64,000 bases of DNA from Kiritimatiellia bacterium (GCA_018001225.1 JAGNIJ010000001.1:219384-283383); one strand, 5' to 3'; positions 1-8,205 are shown, counted from the first letter of the stretch. Numbers and translations are program-made. Notes: generated by a model from the sequence alone, not told the origin.

Positions 1-230
1 ACCCCCTGTCGGACTCGGACTACCCGTGTCTCGTCTGGACCGGCGACCTGGCGCTGTCGTGGGCCGGCGTCACGGGGCGGCTGTACACCGTGCAGCAGGC
101 CACGAACACGCCGCCGTTCGACTGGCAGGCCTGTTCTTCCGTGTCCACGGGGGCCGGCATCCGGCTCGAGTTCCGGCCCGAATCCGGCCCGGCCGCCTCG
201 TTCTTCCGGCTCTCCATTACCCGGCCGTAA
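1..230 (+). CDS. 3' end of a secreted protein with the FYRV-like C-terminal module
   Basis: An open frame enters from the left edge (codons from base 3) and stops at TAA 228-230, giving about 75 residues. It reads GRLYTVQQATNTPPFDWQ then SFFRLSITRP. This pattern (Y-T/S-V, a W, and a final R-hydrophobic strand) recurs at the C-terminus of four other secreted proteins in this window (278-2323, 10647-11528, 19762-23631, 30094-31638). It is therefore probably the tail of another exported surface protein; the catalytic or structural part lies outside the window. It converges on the next gene, leaving 47 bp between the stops. The function is unknown. Confidence 0.6.
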   Translation, partial: PLSDSDYPCLVWTGDLALSWAGVTGRLYTVQQATNTPPFDWQACSSVSTGAGIRLEFRPESGPAASFFRLSITRP

Positions 231-277
231 CCGCGCCTGGCGTCCCGCGAGGCGGCGCGTCAGGGGTCCTGTGCGAT

Positions 278-2323
278 TCAGGGTAACTCGACTACCACTC
301 TGTGGTACCTGGCCGGGGCGCCGTTGGTGTCGGTCATTTCGTCCGGCCCCCCGGCGCCGGGGCGCGGGGGCGCGCCGGGCACCGGATTCCAGGCGCCCCC
401 GGCGAGCTCGTCCGTGAACTGGAACGAGTACACGCGCCCCGTCGAGCCGGGCTCGAAATGCACGACGACCGGCGGGCCGGATTCGATGCCGATGACCCGG
501 AAGACATCGTTGCTGTCCTTGGGGTCGGTGTCGGCGACGTACTCCTCCGAGTCCACAAACGGATCGTCGTCGAAATTGTCGTCCCCTCCGTCGCTGCCGT
601 CCAGGTCGTCGAAAAAGCGAAGCTCCCAATCGTCCGCCAGGCCGTCCCCGTCGGTATCCCCGGGCGTCGCCACGCGCAGTTGCGCGGCGTCGGAGAGATA
701 GCGCAGGAGCCAGAACCGGTCGCCGGGCAGGGCCGGCAGGTTGGTGGCGGCAAAGAGGCCCTCCAGCGGGAAGGCGCGCACCAGGTCGAAGCGCGCGCCG
801 GGCGGGGGCTCGTAGCCGCCGAGCAACTCGACCGTCAACGCGCCACTGATCCGGCCGGTGAGGCTGATCCACAACTGGTCGTAGGACGCGCCCGGCTCGG
901 CGCCGGCCAACTCCATTCGCAAGGCGGGGTTCGTGCCCACTTGCGTGTAGTTGTCCTGGATTTCCAGCCGGCCGGCGGACTGTCCCGGGGAGACGAGGCC
1001 GCCCGAATGATACAGCGCCCTCGTGATGGCGCCCGTGCCGGCGAGTTGACCCCCGGACACAAGGAAGGACAGATTGCCGCCCCAGGTGCCTCCGTCCATC
1101 AGGACCAGGCCATCGTACAGCTGCCCGACGGGAAGCGAGGTCTTTCCGCTCCGGAAGACGCTGGTGCCGCCGTACTGATAAAACGAGACATGCACGGAGC
1201 TGGTGCCCATGCCCGCGAACGTGACGGAGCCCCGGTTATAGAGGTTGGCGAAGCCTTGCCCGATGATGGCGGGATTGGTGCCTGCCATGGTTATGCGGCC
1301 AGAGGGCAGGTTTGAAATGACGCCCGACACGCGGAGGGCGCTGGCGGTTTCGCCGCGGACGGTGACCTCGCCCGAGTTGTACAGAACCCCTTGCAACGCC
1401 TGGGTCCACGCCCCCGGCCCGCCGATCAGCATGGACCCGTAATTCACAAGCGCTTGCGTCGATGACACGCCCCCGCCGAGCCAGTGGAAGCCGCCGCCCT
1501 GCGCGTTCAGGACCGCGCTGGTGGAGCCGAAGAACACGGCCTGGCCGCTCTGCAGGACCATCGCGCCGGCGCCCTGGACCGTCGTCGTGCCGCCGAACCA
1601 GTTGGTGCCGGTCCTCATGTGGTAGAGGGCGTCGGTGTCGAGTTGGTAGTTTCCGCCGTAATTCGTGCCGAAGCTGCTCTCCACGCAGACCACCCCGGCC
1701 GAATGGGCATAGACGGAGCCACCCCAGTTGTGAAACGAGGCCTGGGGCCAGGCGGACGTGGTGCCCTGGTGCACGGAGAACGTCCCGGCGTTGTGGAACG
1801 AGCCCGTCCCCTGCATGGTGAACAGGTTGGTCGGGGACGCGCCGACGGTCGTTACGCCCTGCGTGGCGTTGTGGAACAGGCCGTCCAGTCGGCACGACGG
1901 CGTCTGGACGAAGGTCACCTCGCCCTGGTTCATGAAACGGCCGCTGATTTCGCTCGGCGCCATGCTCGTGACGATAAGGTGTCCCTGGTTGAGAAACGAC
2001 CCGCCGCCGCCGAACCGGGCGTTCTGCCAGGTCCCGGTTCCTTCCAGGGCCCTCATCATCGCACCCGTATCAATCGTCAGCGCGCCGCCGTCCACGGAGC
2101 AGGCCGCGACGGTGACGTTTCCCGTCACCAGAATGGAGTGGCTGACGTGGGCATGAGCGCCCGCGCCGGGAGAGCCCGACAAATGCGTCGGGTTGGTCCA
2201 CGTGGCCGTGTCGTGCCACGAACCGTGCTGCACGGTGTAGAAGTTAGGGTCGGCCGGAAACGCGGCCACGAGAGCCACGGAATAGACCAGGCCCAGACAA
2301 GTAAAAACGCGGGCATTTTTCAT
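278..2323 (-). CDS. secreted beta-helix-like protein with TSP3-type calcium-binding tail
   Basis: The protein has 681 residues. The start chosen is ATG 2323-2321, preceded by AGGAAGG and followed by a signal peptide (MKNARVFTCLGLVYS, cleavage near AAFPA); longer upstream frames would run into non-coding DNA. Residues 25-90 (FYTVQHGSWHDTATW) resemble the G8-like opening found in large bacterial surface proteins. The middle is rich in G, N and T and repeats strand-turn units (SFLNQG, SFHNAG), as expected of a right-handed beta-helix. Residues about 560-610 hold TSP3/EF-like acidic repeats (DTDGDGLADDWE, EEYVADTDP), then the recurrent C-terminal module ending RYHRVVVELP. No catalytic motif was seen. 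It is probably an exported surface or adhesin-like protein. Confidence 0.75.
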   Translation of the reverse strand: MKNARVFTCLGLVYSVALVAAFPADPNFYTVQHGSWHDTATWTNPTHLSGSPGAGAHAHVSHSILVTGNVTVAACSVDGGALTIDTGAMMRALEGTGTWQNARFGGGGSFLNQGHLIVTSMAPSEISGRFMNQGEVTFVQTPSCRLDGLFHNATQGVTTVGASPTNLFTMQGTGSFHNAGTFSVHQGTTSAWPQASFHNWGGSVYAHSAGVVCVESSFGTNYGGNYQLDTDALYHMRTGTNWFGGTTTVQGAGAMVLQSGQAVFFGSTSAVLNAQGGGFHWLGGGVSSTQALVNYGSMLIGGPGAWTQALQGVLYNSGEVTVRGETASALRVSGVISNLPSGRITMAGTNPAIIGQGFANLYNRGSVTFAGMGTSSVHVSFYQYGGTSVFRSGKTSLPVGQLYDGLVLMDGGTWGGNLSFLVSGGQLAGTGAITRALYHSGGLVSPGQSAGRLEIQDNYTQVGTNPALRMELAGAEPGASYDQLWISLTGRISGALTVELLGGYEPPPGARFDLVRAFPLEGLFAATNLPALPGDRFWLLRYLSDAAQLRVATPGDTDGDGLADDWELRFFDDLDGSDGGDDNFDDDPFVDSEEYVADTDPKDSNDVFRVIGIESGPPVVVHFEPGSTGRVYSFQFTDELAGGAWNPVPGAPPRPGAGGPDEMTDTNGAPARYHRVVVELP

Positions 2324-2385
2324 GGCAACCTTCCTGTATTCATTGAGCGGGCCGCTCGACGCCCCCCCCGGTGGCGCCTCGACGG

Positions 2386-2433
2386 GACGGCGTTGGTGTT
2401 GGTCGGATCGGTGTCTGCGATGTGCTCCCGGAA
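2386..2433 (-). pseudogene. relic of a TSP3-type C-terminal segment
   Basis: Within the 310-bp gap between divergent genes, the minus strand reads FREHIADTDPTNTNAV. This closely matches the EEYVADTDPKDSND element of the neighbouring secreted protein and EEYVADTDPNDDES at about 10.9 kb. No start, signal peptide or continuing domain surrounds it, so it looks like a decayed fragment of such a gene. The match is short and could be chance in GC-rich DNA. Confidence 0.4.
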
Positions 2434-2578
2434 AAGGGCGTTCCCATGATGAGCGCCGCGCGCGGCGCACGCCAGGGCGAGTTCGGCAAACCCGTGGTTT
2501 TCGATACCACCCGAAGCGTTGCGTGCATGAGAGGCTCCCCTTTATGACCGGTACTATCGAAAAAAACGTTCGCCAGTC

Positions 2579-2598
2579 CATCGGGGAAAACCCCGATG
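2579..2598. other. 8-bp perfect hairpin with AAAA loop upstream of the histidine kinase
   Basis: CATCGGGG-AAAA-CCCCGATG is a perfect inverted repeat 35 bp before the chosen start of the kinase gene. There is no T-run after it on either strand, so a simple terminator is unlikely. It could be a protein-binding site or an mRNA structure. Confidence 0.45.
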
Positions 2599-2617
2599 CC
2601 GGGAAGCTTGCCGGGCC

Positions 2618-2626
2618 TGCTATGAT
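2618..2626 (+). promoter_or_regulatory. extended -10 element TGCTATGAT
   Basis: TGC followed by TATGAT (5 of 6 to the sigma-70 consensus) ends 7 bp before ATG 2634. No good -35 was seen, as is usual for TGn promoters. Transcription from it would begin at or next to the ATG, giving a leaderless message. Confidence 0.35.
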
Positions 2627-2633
2627 GGGGGAG

Positions 2634-4406
2634 ATGAATACGAGGGGGCTCATCCTGGCCGCGGTCTTTCTCGCCGCGGCAGGGCTGGCGACGGCGGCGC
2701 AGGAGGCCGGCCAGGTCTGGCTCTCCCGCGTCGGCGACGACCCCGCCTGGGCCGCGCCGGACCTCGACGAGAGCGATTGGCGGCGGAGCGACGGCCCGGA
2801 ACCCCTGACGCTGCGGCGCTATCCCTGCCGCGGCTGGTACCGCCTGCATTTCACGCTTCCCGCCGCCCGGCCGGAAGGGGGCTGGGGGGTTGTGCTCGGG
2901 CGGATCCAGACGGCGGACGAGGTCTTCCTCAACGGGGTCTTCATCGGCGGCGAAGGGGTGATCGCGGACCGGTTCGTGGACGCGCTGTACAAGACGCGGG
3001 TCTACGCGCTGCCCGGCGGGTTGCTTCGGTCGGGCGGAAACGTGCTGGCCATCCGCGTGCAGAGCAGCCTGGACCGGGGCGGCTTCCTCAACGTGCCGGC
3101 GGTGTTCGGCGATCTCGGCGCCCTGCGGGCCGCCACCGAAAGGCGCGCGGCGCGGCGCAAGCAGCTGGAGGCGTTTTTCCTCGGCATGCTTTCGGTCGCG
3201 CTGGCCTTCTGGCTGGTGCTGCTGGTCTATGGCGTCCGGCAATCCGAGTACTTATACTTCGGCGCGCTCGTCGGCCTGCTGGCGATGACCTTCCTGCTGG
3301 AAAGCCTGCTGTGGTACGACGCCGGCCTGGCGACGCCGCACACGCAACGGCTCTGCATCAGCTTGTTTCTCCTGCTGCCCCTGCCGCTCCTGCTGTTCGG
3401 CGCGCGGCTGGTGCAAGGCGTACGCCGCGCCCGCGCGCACAAGCTCCTGGCCGCGTGTTGCGCCGTCTTGAGCCTGGCCTGCCTGCTGGGCGGAACCCTG
3501 CGCGTCGTGCGCGTGGCGGAACTCTGGTGGTGGTTCATCCTGCTGGCCCTCGGCATCCTGCTGCTCCAACAGGCCTGGCGCCTGCGCGCGTGGCGGCTAT
3601 CCGCCGCGCCGCTGGCGGTGGCCGTCGGCCTGGCGCTGTTCGGGCTTTTCGCCCTGCTGGAGCAAGGGCTGCCCTCGCGCATGCTGACCGCCGTCCCGTT
3701 CGGCCTGTTTCTCCACGCAGGCTTCGCCTCGCTCGCCGCCTCGCTCGCCTGCGCGCTGGCGGTCCGCTTCCACCACGCGAACGAACGCCTGCGCACGCTC
3801 TCCCGCCAACTGCTGGTCGTCCAGGAGGACGCCTGCAAGCGCACGGCCTCCGCCCTGCACAACGAGCTGGCCCCGACCCTCGCCGCCGTCAAGCTCGACT
3901 TGCAGATCTTCCTCCGCAAGCACGCCCTGACGGCCGAGGGCCGCCGCGTGGTCGAGCAGCTCGCCGCGGCCATTGACCAGGCGCGCACGCTCTCCCGCGA
4001 AATGCACCCCGTCGCCGTGGATCACCTGGGCCTGCCCGCCGCGCTGCGCGCGCTGGCCGGCCGCCTCGCCGAGGTCAACGGCTGGACGCTGCGCCTGGAC
4101 CTGCCCGACGCCCCCGGCCTCACCGGCCCGCACGCCGCCTTGTTGTACCGGATGGGCCAGGAGTTGCTCTACAACGTGGCCAAGCACGCCGAGGCGCATC
4201 ACGTGGAGGTGTCCCTGGCCGTCGGCGAGGACGGCGCCCGCCTCGCCGTGCGCGACGACGGCAAGGGCTGCGATCCCGGGACCACGCCGCCCGGCATCGG
4301 CTGGATCAGCCTGCGCGAACGGGCCGAGACCCTGGGCGGACGCTGTCGCATCATGCCCCGGAAGGAAGGCGGGCTGGAGGTGACCCTATGGATTCCCCCG
4401 CGCTGA
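2634..4406 (+). CDS. membrane sensor histidine kinase, NarL/DesK type, with periplasmic jelly-roll sensor
   Basis: The protein has 590 residues. After a signal sequence (residues 1-22), residues about 25-165 resemble the galactose-binding/jelly-roll fold of GH2-like and 7TMR-DISM sensors (DDPAWAAPDLDESDW, VFLNGVFIGG). Seven hydrophobic segments follow at about 185-395. The dimerisation/phosphoacceptor helix is HisKA_3-like with His409 (ASALHNELAP), where Asn replaces the usual Asp after His. The HATPase has an N box (Asn514, LLYNVAKH), G1 (RDDGKGCD) and G2 (GWISLRERAETLGG). ATG 2634 is preferred over 2622 and 2625 because the signal peptide begins there. The gene overlaps the response regulator by 19 bp, so the two form one system. 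The ligand is unknown; the sensor fold suggests a carbohydrate. Confidence 0.85.
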   Translation: MNTRGLILAAVFLAAAGLATAAQEAGQVWLSRVGDDPAWAAPDLDESDWRRSDGPEPLTLRRYPCRGWYRLHFTLPAARPEGGWGVVLGRIQTADEVFLNGVFIGGEGVIADRFVDALYKTRVYALPGGLLRSGGNVLAIRVQSSLDRGGFLNVPAVFGDLGALRAATERRAARRKQLEAFFLGMLSVALAFWLVLLVYGVRQSEYLYFGALVGLLAMTFLLESLLWYDAGLATPHTQRLCISLFLLLPLPLLLFGARLVQGVRRARAHKLLAACCAVLSLACLLGGTLRVVRVAELWWWFILLALGILLLQQAWRLRAWRLSAAPLAVAVGLALFGLFALLEQGLPSRMLTAVPFGLFLHAGFASLAASLACALAVRFHHANERLRTLSRQLLVVQEDACKRTASALHNELAPTLAAVKLDLQIFLRKHALTAEGRRVVEQLAAAIDQARTLSREMHPVAVDHLGLPAALRALAGRLAEVNGWTLRLDLPDAPGLTGPHAALLYRMGQELLYNVAKHAEAHHVEVSLAVGEDGARLAVRDDGKGCDPGTTPPGIGWISLRERAETLGGRCRIMPRKEGGLEVTLWIPPR

Positions 4407-5002
4407 TCCGCGTTGTCATGGCCGACGACCATCGGCTCTTCCTCGACGGCCTGCGCCGGCTGCTGGAGGAGCAGCCGGACCTGACGGTCGCCGCGGCCGT
4501 CGCGACCGGCGCCGAGGCCCTTGAGGCCGCGCGGCGCGAGCATCCCGACGTCCTGTTGCTGGATATCGACATGCCCGATGGCAATGCCTTCGCCGTCGCC
4601 GACCGCCTGAAAGAGGACGGCGCGCCCGCCCCGCGCATCATCCTGCTGACCATGCACAACGAGCCCCCCTACGTCATCGCCGCCTCCCGGCCGGACGTGC
4701 AGGGCTTCGTCCTCAAGGACGCCGCGTTCGAAGAGCTGGTGGAGGCCATTCGGAAGGTGCATGCCGGCGGCCGCTACATCGGGGCGGGCGTGACCGGAGC
4801 CCTGGGGGACAAGTGCCCCCTGTCTGCGCGGGAAATCGAGATCCTGCGGTGCGCGGCCCACGGCATGACCACGCAGGAAACGTCGGAGGCCCTGAAGATC
4901 AGCGTCAAGACCGTCGAAACCCACCGCGGCCACATCCTCCAGAAGCTCAACGCCCCCAACATGACCACCGCCGTTCACCTGATGGATCGGCGCGGCCTGT
5001 GA
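4388..5002 (+). CDS. LuxR/NarL-family response regulator
   Basis: The protein has 204 residues. The receiver domain (about 4-120) has an acidic pair near the start (MADDHR), phospho-acceptor Asp59 (VLLLDIDMPDG), a conserved Thr (ILLTMHN) and Lys (GFVLKDA). The C-terminal LuxR-type helix-turn-helix (about 138-200) shows the signature LSAREIEILRCAAHGMTTQE and SVKTVETHRGHILQKL. It is translated from a start inside the kinase gene, so the pair is co-expressed and translationally coupled. It is the cognate DNA-binding output of that kinase. The targets are not evident; the nearest downstream genes are the GPP34/STAS block, 286 bp away behind their own putative promoter. Confidence 0.93.
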   Translation: MDSPALIRVVMADDHRLFLDGLRRLLEEQPDLTVAAAVATGAEALEAARREHPDVLLLDIDMPDGNAFAVADRLKEDGAPAPRIILLTMHNEPPYVIAASRPDVQGFVLKDAAFEELVEAIRKVHAGGRYIGAGVTGALGDKCPLSAREIEILRCAAHGMTTQETSEALKISVKTVETHRGHILQKLNAPNMTTAVHLMDRRGL

Positions 5003-5100
5003 GCCCGCCCCCGTCCCGCCGTTCATCCCGCGCTCGCGCATCCCGATCCGAACGGAGGGATTCGGCACTTCGCATGATGGACCCGGTCCAACGGGGTGCT

Positions 5101-5126
5101 GTCATCCCGAGCGAAGCGAGGGATCT
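5101..5126. repeat. dispersed repeat of the TCATCCCGAGCGAAGCGAGG type
   Basis: Bases 5101-5126 contain an imperfect palindrome (CCCGAGCGAAGCGAGGGA), a motif I recall as dispersed in intergenic DNA of many unrelated bacteria. It lies in the 286-bp gap between the response regulator and the GPP34 gene. A second small hairpin (CCCGC-ctgaa-GCGGG) follows near 5157-5171. Nothing else was recognised in the gap except the promoter at its end. Confidence 0.5.
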
Positions 5127-5247
5127 CCGAGATCTCCAAAACGCCGTGGATGGCTCCCGCCTGAAGCGGGCAGGCTGCTTCGCCCGGAACGGCCATGCAT
5201 CGCTTCCGCGGCCGGCGTGCCGTAGTGCGATGCTGGAGGGATTCGTA

Positions 5248-5276
5248 TTGCCCGCGGCGCGCGGGTGGACTAGCAT
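5248..5276 (+). promoter_or_regulatory. putative sigma-70 promoter of the GPP34/STAS operon
   Basis: TTGCCC (5248-5253) and TAGCAT (5271-5276) are separated by exactly 17 bp. The start codon at 5289 is only 12 bp beyond the -10, so the transcript would have almost no leader. Confidence 0.4.
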
Positions 5277-5288
5277 GGAAATGGAATC

Positions 5289-5936
5289 ATGCTGACCTTC
5301 GCGGAAGAAATCGTGCTGCTCGCGCTCGACGAGAAGGAGGGCGTGATCACGGAGCTGCCCCACCAGGCCCTGCACACCGCCATGGCGGGCGCGGTGCTGA
5401 TGGAGCTGTCGCTGCTCAACCGCGTGGACGCGGACGCGAAGCAGATGCACGTGGTGGACGCCGCGCCGACCGGCGAGCCCATCCTCGACACCGTCCTTCA
5501 GGTTCTTCACGAGGGGCGGGCGGAGCGGTCCCTCACCTGCTGGTTGAACCGGCTGGCGGGCCACTATGCCCACGAGATCCTCCGCCTCTCGCTGGCCGGG
5601 ATGGTCCGCAAGGGGGTCCTGCGCGAGGAGAAGCACCGCTTCCTCTGGGTCTTTCCCGACCGGCGCTATCCCCGGCTACACGACCGCGAGTTCATCGAGG
5701 TCCGCGCCCGGCTGCGGCAGGCTTTGCTCGGCACGGACCTCCCCGAGGTGAGGGACATCGTGCTGATCAGCCTGCTGAACGCCTGCCGGCTGATCCCGCG
5801 GGTTCTTTCGGACGACGAGTTACCCCGCGCGCACGCCCGGATCGCGCAGCTCTCGCGCCTGGACCTCATCGGCCAGGCCCTCGCCCGCTCGATCCGCGAG
5901 ATCGAGTTCGCCTTGAGCCTGCCGATGATGCTGTGA
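5289..5936 (+). CDS. GPP34 (GOLPH3/Vps74-like) family protein
   Basis: The protein has 215 residues and matches the GPP34 domain along its whole length: an N-terminal LTFAEEIVLLALDEKEGVI, the helical core ALHTAMAGAVLMELSLLNRV, and a C-terminal run of helices (VRDIVLISLLNACRLI). Eukaryotic members bind phosphatidylinositol-4-phosphate on Golgi membranes; bacterial members are of unknown function but are presumed peripheral membrane proteins. There is no signal peptide. It heads a run of closely spaced genes containing a STAS domain protein, a GHKL anti-sigma-type kinase and a second STAS protein. This suggests the GPP34 protein is an input or effector of a partner-switching pathway. The membrane-lipid connection is inference. 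Confidence 0.8.
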   Translation: MLTFAEEIVLLALDEKEGVITELPHQALHTAMAGAVLMELSLLNRVDADAKQMHVVDAAPTGEPILDTVLQVLHEGRAERSLTCWLNRLAGHYAHEILRLSLAGMVRKGVLREEKHRFLWVFPDRRYPRLHDREFIEVRARLRQALLGTDLPEVRDIVLISLLNACRLIPRVLSDDELPRAHARIAQLSRLDLIGQALARSIREIEFALSLPMML

Positions 5937-5944
5937 GGCGACGC

Positions 5945-6049
5945 ATGCCCCTCCACATCACAGGCGAAGACGAAGACCTGGCCCCCCTCTTTCACGACGA
6001 AGCCAGGGCCCGAGAGGCCCTGCGCTCGAACCCGGAGAAGAAACCATGA
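5945..6049 (+). CDS. possible 34-residue acidic micro-protein between GPP34 and STAS genes
   Basis: ATG 5945 follows GAGGCG at a usable distance, and the frame (MPLHITGEDEDLAPLFHDEA...) ends at TGA 6047-6049, sharing ATGA with the next start. This is a classic translational-coupling arrangement. The peptide has acidic and basic stretches and no recognisable motif. It may be a genuine small protein, or simply a leader that couples GPP34 translation to the STAS gene. Confidence 0.4.
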   Translation: MPLHITGEDEDLAPLFHDEARAREALRSNPEKKP

Positions 6050-6384
6050 ACATCACGTCCACGCGCCAGGGCGACCTCGCCCTGGTCCGGCTGGAGGGAA
6101 GACTGGACGCCGCGACCTCGGCGGCGGCCGAAAAGCAGTTGGCCGACCTGGTCGCGGCCGGGGCGCGCGGCCTGGCCCTGGACGGCACGGCGCTGGATTA
6201 CATCAGCAGCGCCGGCTTGCGCGTCCTGCTCTCGCTCACCAAGAAGATCAAGGGCGCGGGGGGGCGTATCGCCCTCGGCGGCCTGCAGCCGCAGGTGAAG
6301 GAAATCATCGAGATCGCCGGCTTCGCCAGCATCGTGCCGGTGTTCGGGTCGGCGGACGAGGCCCGGCGGGCCTGCGAGGGCTAG
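6046..6384 (+). CDS. STAS-domain anti-anti-sigma factor (SpoIIAA/RsbV-like)
   Basis: The protein has 112 residues and is a single STAS domain. The conserved phosphorylation loop is DYISSAGLRVLLSL with the key Ser at position 55, preceded by the strand GLALDGTAL. In this family the unphosphorylated protein binds a GHKL kinase and releases the kinase's target, usually a sigma factor or regulator. The next gene, 15 bp downstream, encodes just such a kinase, so the two are the likely partner pair. A second STAS paralogue lies two genes on with the same length and the same Ser position. No sigma factor gene is visible nearby, so the final target is unknown. Confidence 0.9.
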   Translation: MNITSTRQGDLALVRLEGRLDAATSAAAEKQLADLVAAGARGLALDGTALDYISSAGLRVLLSLTKKIKGAGGRIALGGLQPQVKEIIEIAGFASIVPVFGSADEARRACEG

Positions 6385-6399
6385 GCCGGGAACGCGGCC

Positions 6400-6819
6400 A
6401 TGCCCGACGAACTCCGCATCCATGTCGCGAACCGGCTCGACGAACTCGAGCGGGCCGAGGCCGAAATGTCCGCCTTCCTCGACGCGCGCCGCGTGCCGGC
6501 GGGCAGGCGCTACGCCGCCTCCCTGGCGCTGGAGGAGATGCTCACCAACATCATCAAGTACGGCTACGACGACGCGGCCGAACACCGGATCGACATCCGC
6601 GTCGAGTCCGGAGAGAAGGAACTGGCGCTGACCCTCGAGGACGACGGGCACCCGTTCGATCCGACGGCCCTGGCGGAGCCCGACACCTCGCGACGGGTGG
6701 AGGACCGGACTGTCGGCGGGCTGGGCATCCACCTTACGCGCAAGCTGACGGACGGCATGACCTGGCGGCGGGAGGGCGGGAAGAACATCGTTCGGATCCG
6801 TATCCGGCGGGCTGGCTGA
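6400..6819 (+). CDS. GHKL-type anti-sigma/serine kinase (RsbW-like)
   Basis: The protein has 139 residues, the usual length for RsbW/SpoIIAB-like kinases. It has an N box (ALEEMLTNIIKYGYDD), a G1 box (LEDDGHPFDP) and a G2-like GGLGIHLTRKL, followed by a last strand (NIVRIRIRRAG). Proteins of this family phosphorylate the serine of STAS antagonists and sequester a target regulator. It is flanked on both sides by STAS genes, which fits a switch with two antagonists. It is cytosolic, with no membrane segment. Confidence 0.88.
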   Translation: MPDELRIHVANRLDELERAEAEMSAFLDARRVPAGRRYAASLALEEMLTNIIKYGYDDAAEHRIDIRVESGEKELALTLEDDGHPFDPTALAEPDTSRRVEDRTVGGLGIHLTRKLTDGMTWRREGGKNIVRIRIRRAG

Positions 6820-6886
6820 ACCGCGGCGGGATTGCCGACGGCGCGGTAATCTGGTAGGGATGGGAAAAACCGGACGGGAGGACAAC

Positions 6887-7222
6887 GTGCAATTTCAGGA
6901 CAGCCGGATGGGCAAGGCGTGGGTGATCGAAGTGGCCGGCCGCGTGGACGCGGCGGGCGCGGCGCTGCTCGAGGCGCACTGCCAGAAGGGGCTCGGCCGC
7001 GGAGAGACCCACCTGGTGGTCGACCTGGCCGGCGTGGATTTCATGGCCAGCGCGGGCCTGCGCGCGCTGTTGAGCCTCGCCAAGAAGGTCAAGCCCCTCC
7101 AGGGCCGGCTTGTCATCTCCGGCGCCGTCGGCCCCGTGAAGGAAATCTTCGACCTCGCCGGCTTCTCCACCATCCTGCCGATGTGCGAGAAACTGGAGGA
7201 GGCCGCCGCGCTGGTCATGTGA
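6887..7222 (+). CDS. second STAS-domain anti-sigma factor antagonist
   Basis: The protein has 111 residues. I place the start at GTG 6887 rather than ATG 6860: GGGAGG ends 5 bp before the GTG, and the resulting N-terminus aligns residue for residue with the STAS protein at 6046. The conserved loop is DFMASAGLRALLSL with Ser55, the predicted phosphorylation site. In place of SSAG it has ASAG. It probably competes with or complements the first antagonist for the kinase between them. The two paralogues look like an old tandem duplication around the kinase gene. Confidence 0.88.
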   Translation: MQFQDSRMGKAWVIEVAGRVDAAGAALLEAHCQKGLGRGETHLVVDLAGVDFMASAGLRALLSLAKKVKPLQGRLVISGAVGPVKEIFDLAGFSTILPMCEKLEEAAALVM

Positions 7223-7241
7223 CGGCGGCCGCGCGGATCCC

Positions 7242-8201
7242 ATGCGCGCGCTCCTTTTCGACGGAAGCCTCCGCCTCGTCCAGGATCATCCCGTGCCCGG
7301 GCCGCGCGCCGGCTGGGCGCGCATCCGCGTGACGCTCGCCGGCATCTGCCGGACCGACCTGGAAATCGCGAAGGGCTACATGGGCTTCCGCGGCGTGCTC
7401 GGTCACGAGTTCGTCGGCGTCGTGGATCGGTGTGACGATCCCGCGTGGATCGGCCGCCGCGTGGTCGGCGAGATCAACGCGGCGTGCGGCCGGTGCGACT
7501 GGTGCGCGCGGGATCTCGGCCGCCACTGCCCAAACCGCGTCACGCTCGGCATCGCCGGCCTGGACGGCTGCATGGCCGACTACTGCGTGCTGCCCGTGGA
7601 GAACCTGCGGGACGTCCCGCCGGCCCTGCCGGATGAGAAGGCCGTCCTGGTCGAATTGCTGTCCGCCGCGTGCGAGATCCTGGAGCAATACCCGCTGAAA
7701 AACGACGAGCGGGTGATCGTGCTCGGCGACGGACGGCTGGGCCTGCTGTGCGCGTGGGTCCTGGCCACCGCCGCGCGGGACGTTACGCTGGCCGGCCATC
7801 ATCCCGAAAAACTCGCGGCCGCCGCGTGGCGCGGGCTGCGCACGACGCCACGCGCCGACGAGGTCGCGCCCGGCGCTGACCTCGTGGTCGAGGCCACCGG
7901 TTCCGCGGGGGGGCTGGAGCAGGCGATGGCGCTGTGCCGGCCGCGCGGGACCATCGTGCTGAAATCCACCCTCGCGTCCGGGAAGGCGCTCAACCTCGCG
8001 CCGGCCGTCATCCACGAGCAGACGATCCTCGGCTCGCGCTGCGGGCGGTTCGACGACGGGCTCGCGCTGATGCAGCGGTTTCCGGACATGCCGCTCGAGC
8101 GCCTGGTCACCGCGCAGCGGCCGATCGAAGAAGCGCTGCATGCCTTCGAGCTCGCCGGCTCCGGCCGGGCGCTCAAGGTGCTGCTGCGGATCAATCCCTG
8201 A
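7242..8201 (+). CDS. zinc-dependent medium-chain alcohol dehydrogenase
   Basis: The protein has 319 residues and is an MDR-family oxidoreductase. Catalytic zinc ligands are Cys36 (AGICRTD) and the His55-Glu56 pair (LGHEFVG). The structural zinc site is intact with Cys82, Cys85, Cys88 and Cys96. The NAD(P)-binding fold follows (VIVLGDGRLGLLCAWVLA, with GDGRLG in place of the usual GxGxxG). It is slightly short for the family (usually 340-350). The substrate cannot be deduced; the EATGSAGGLEQAM segment resembles sorbitol/threonine dehydrogenase-like members. It starts 19 bp after the second STAS gene and could be in the same transcript. It ends against a palindromic repeat and the convergent rdgB. 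Confidence 0.85.
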   Translation: MRALLFDGSLRLVQDHPVPGPRAGWARIRVTLAGICRTDLEIAKGYMGFRGVLGHEFVGVVDRCDDPAWIGRRVVGEINAACGRCDWCARDLGRHCPNRVTLGIAGLDGCMADYCVLPVENLRDVPPALPDEKAVLVELLSAACEILEQYPLKNDERVIVLGDGRLGLLCAWVLATAARDVTLAGHHPEKLAAAAWRGLRTTPRADEVAPGADLVVEATGSAGGLEQAMALCRPRGTIVLKSTLASGKALNLAPAVIHEQTILGSRCGRFDDGLALMQRFPDMPLERLVTAQRPIEEALHAFELAGSGRALKVLLRINP

Positions 8202-8205
8202 AAGA

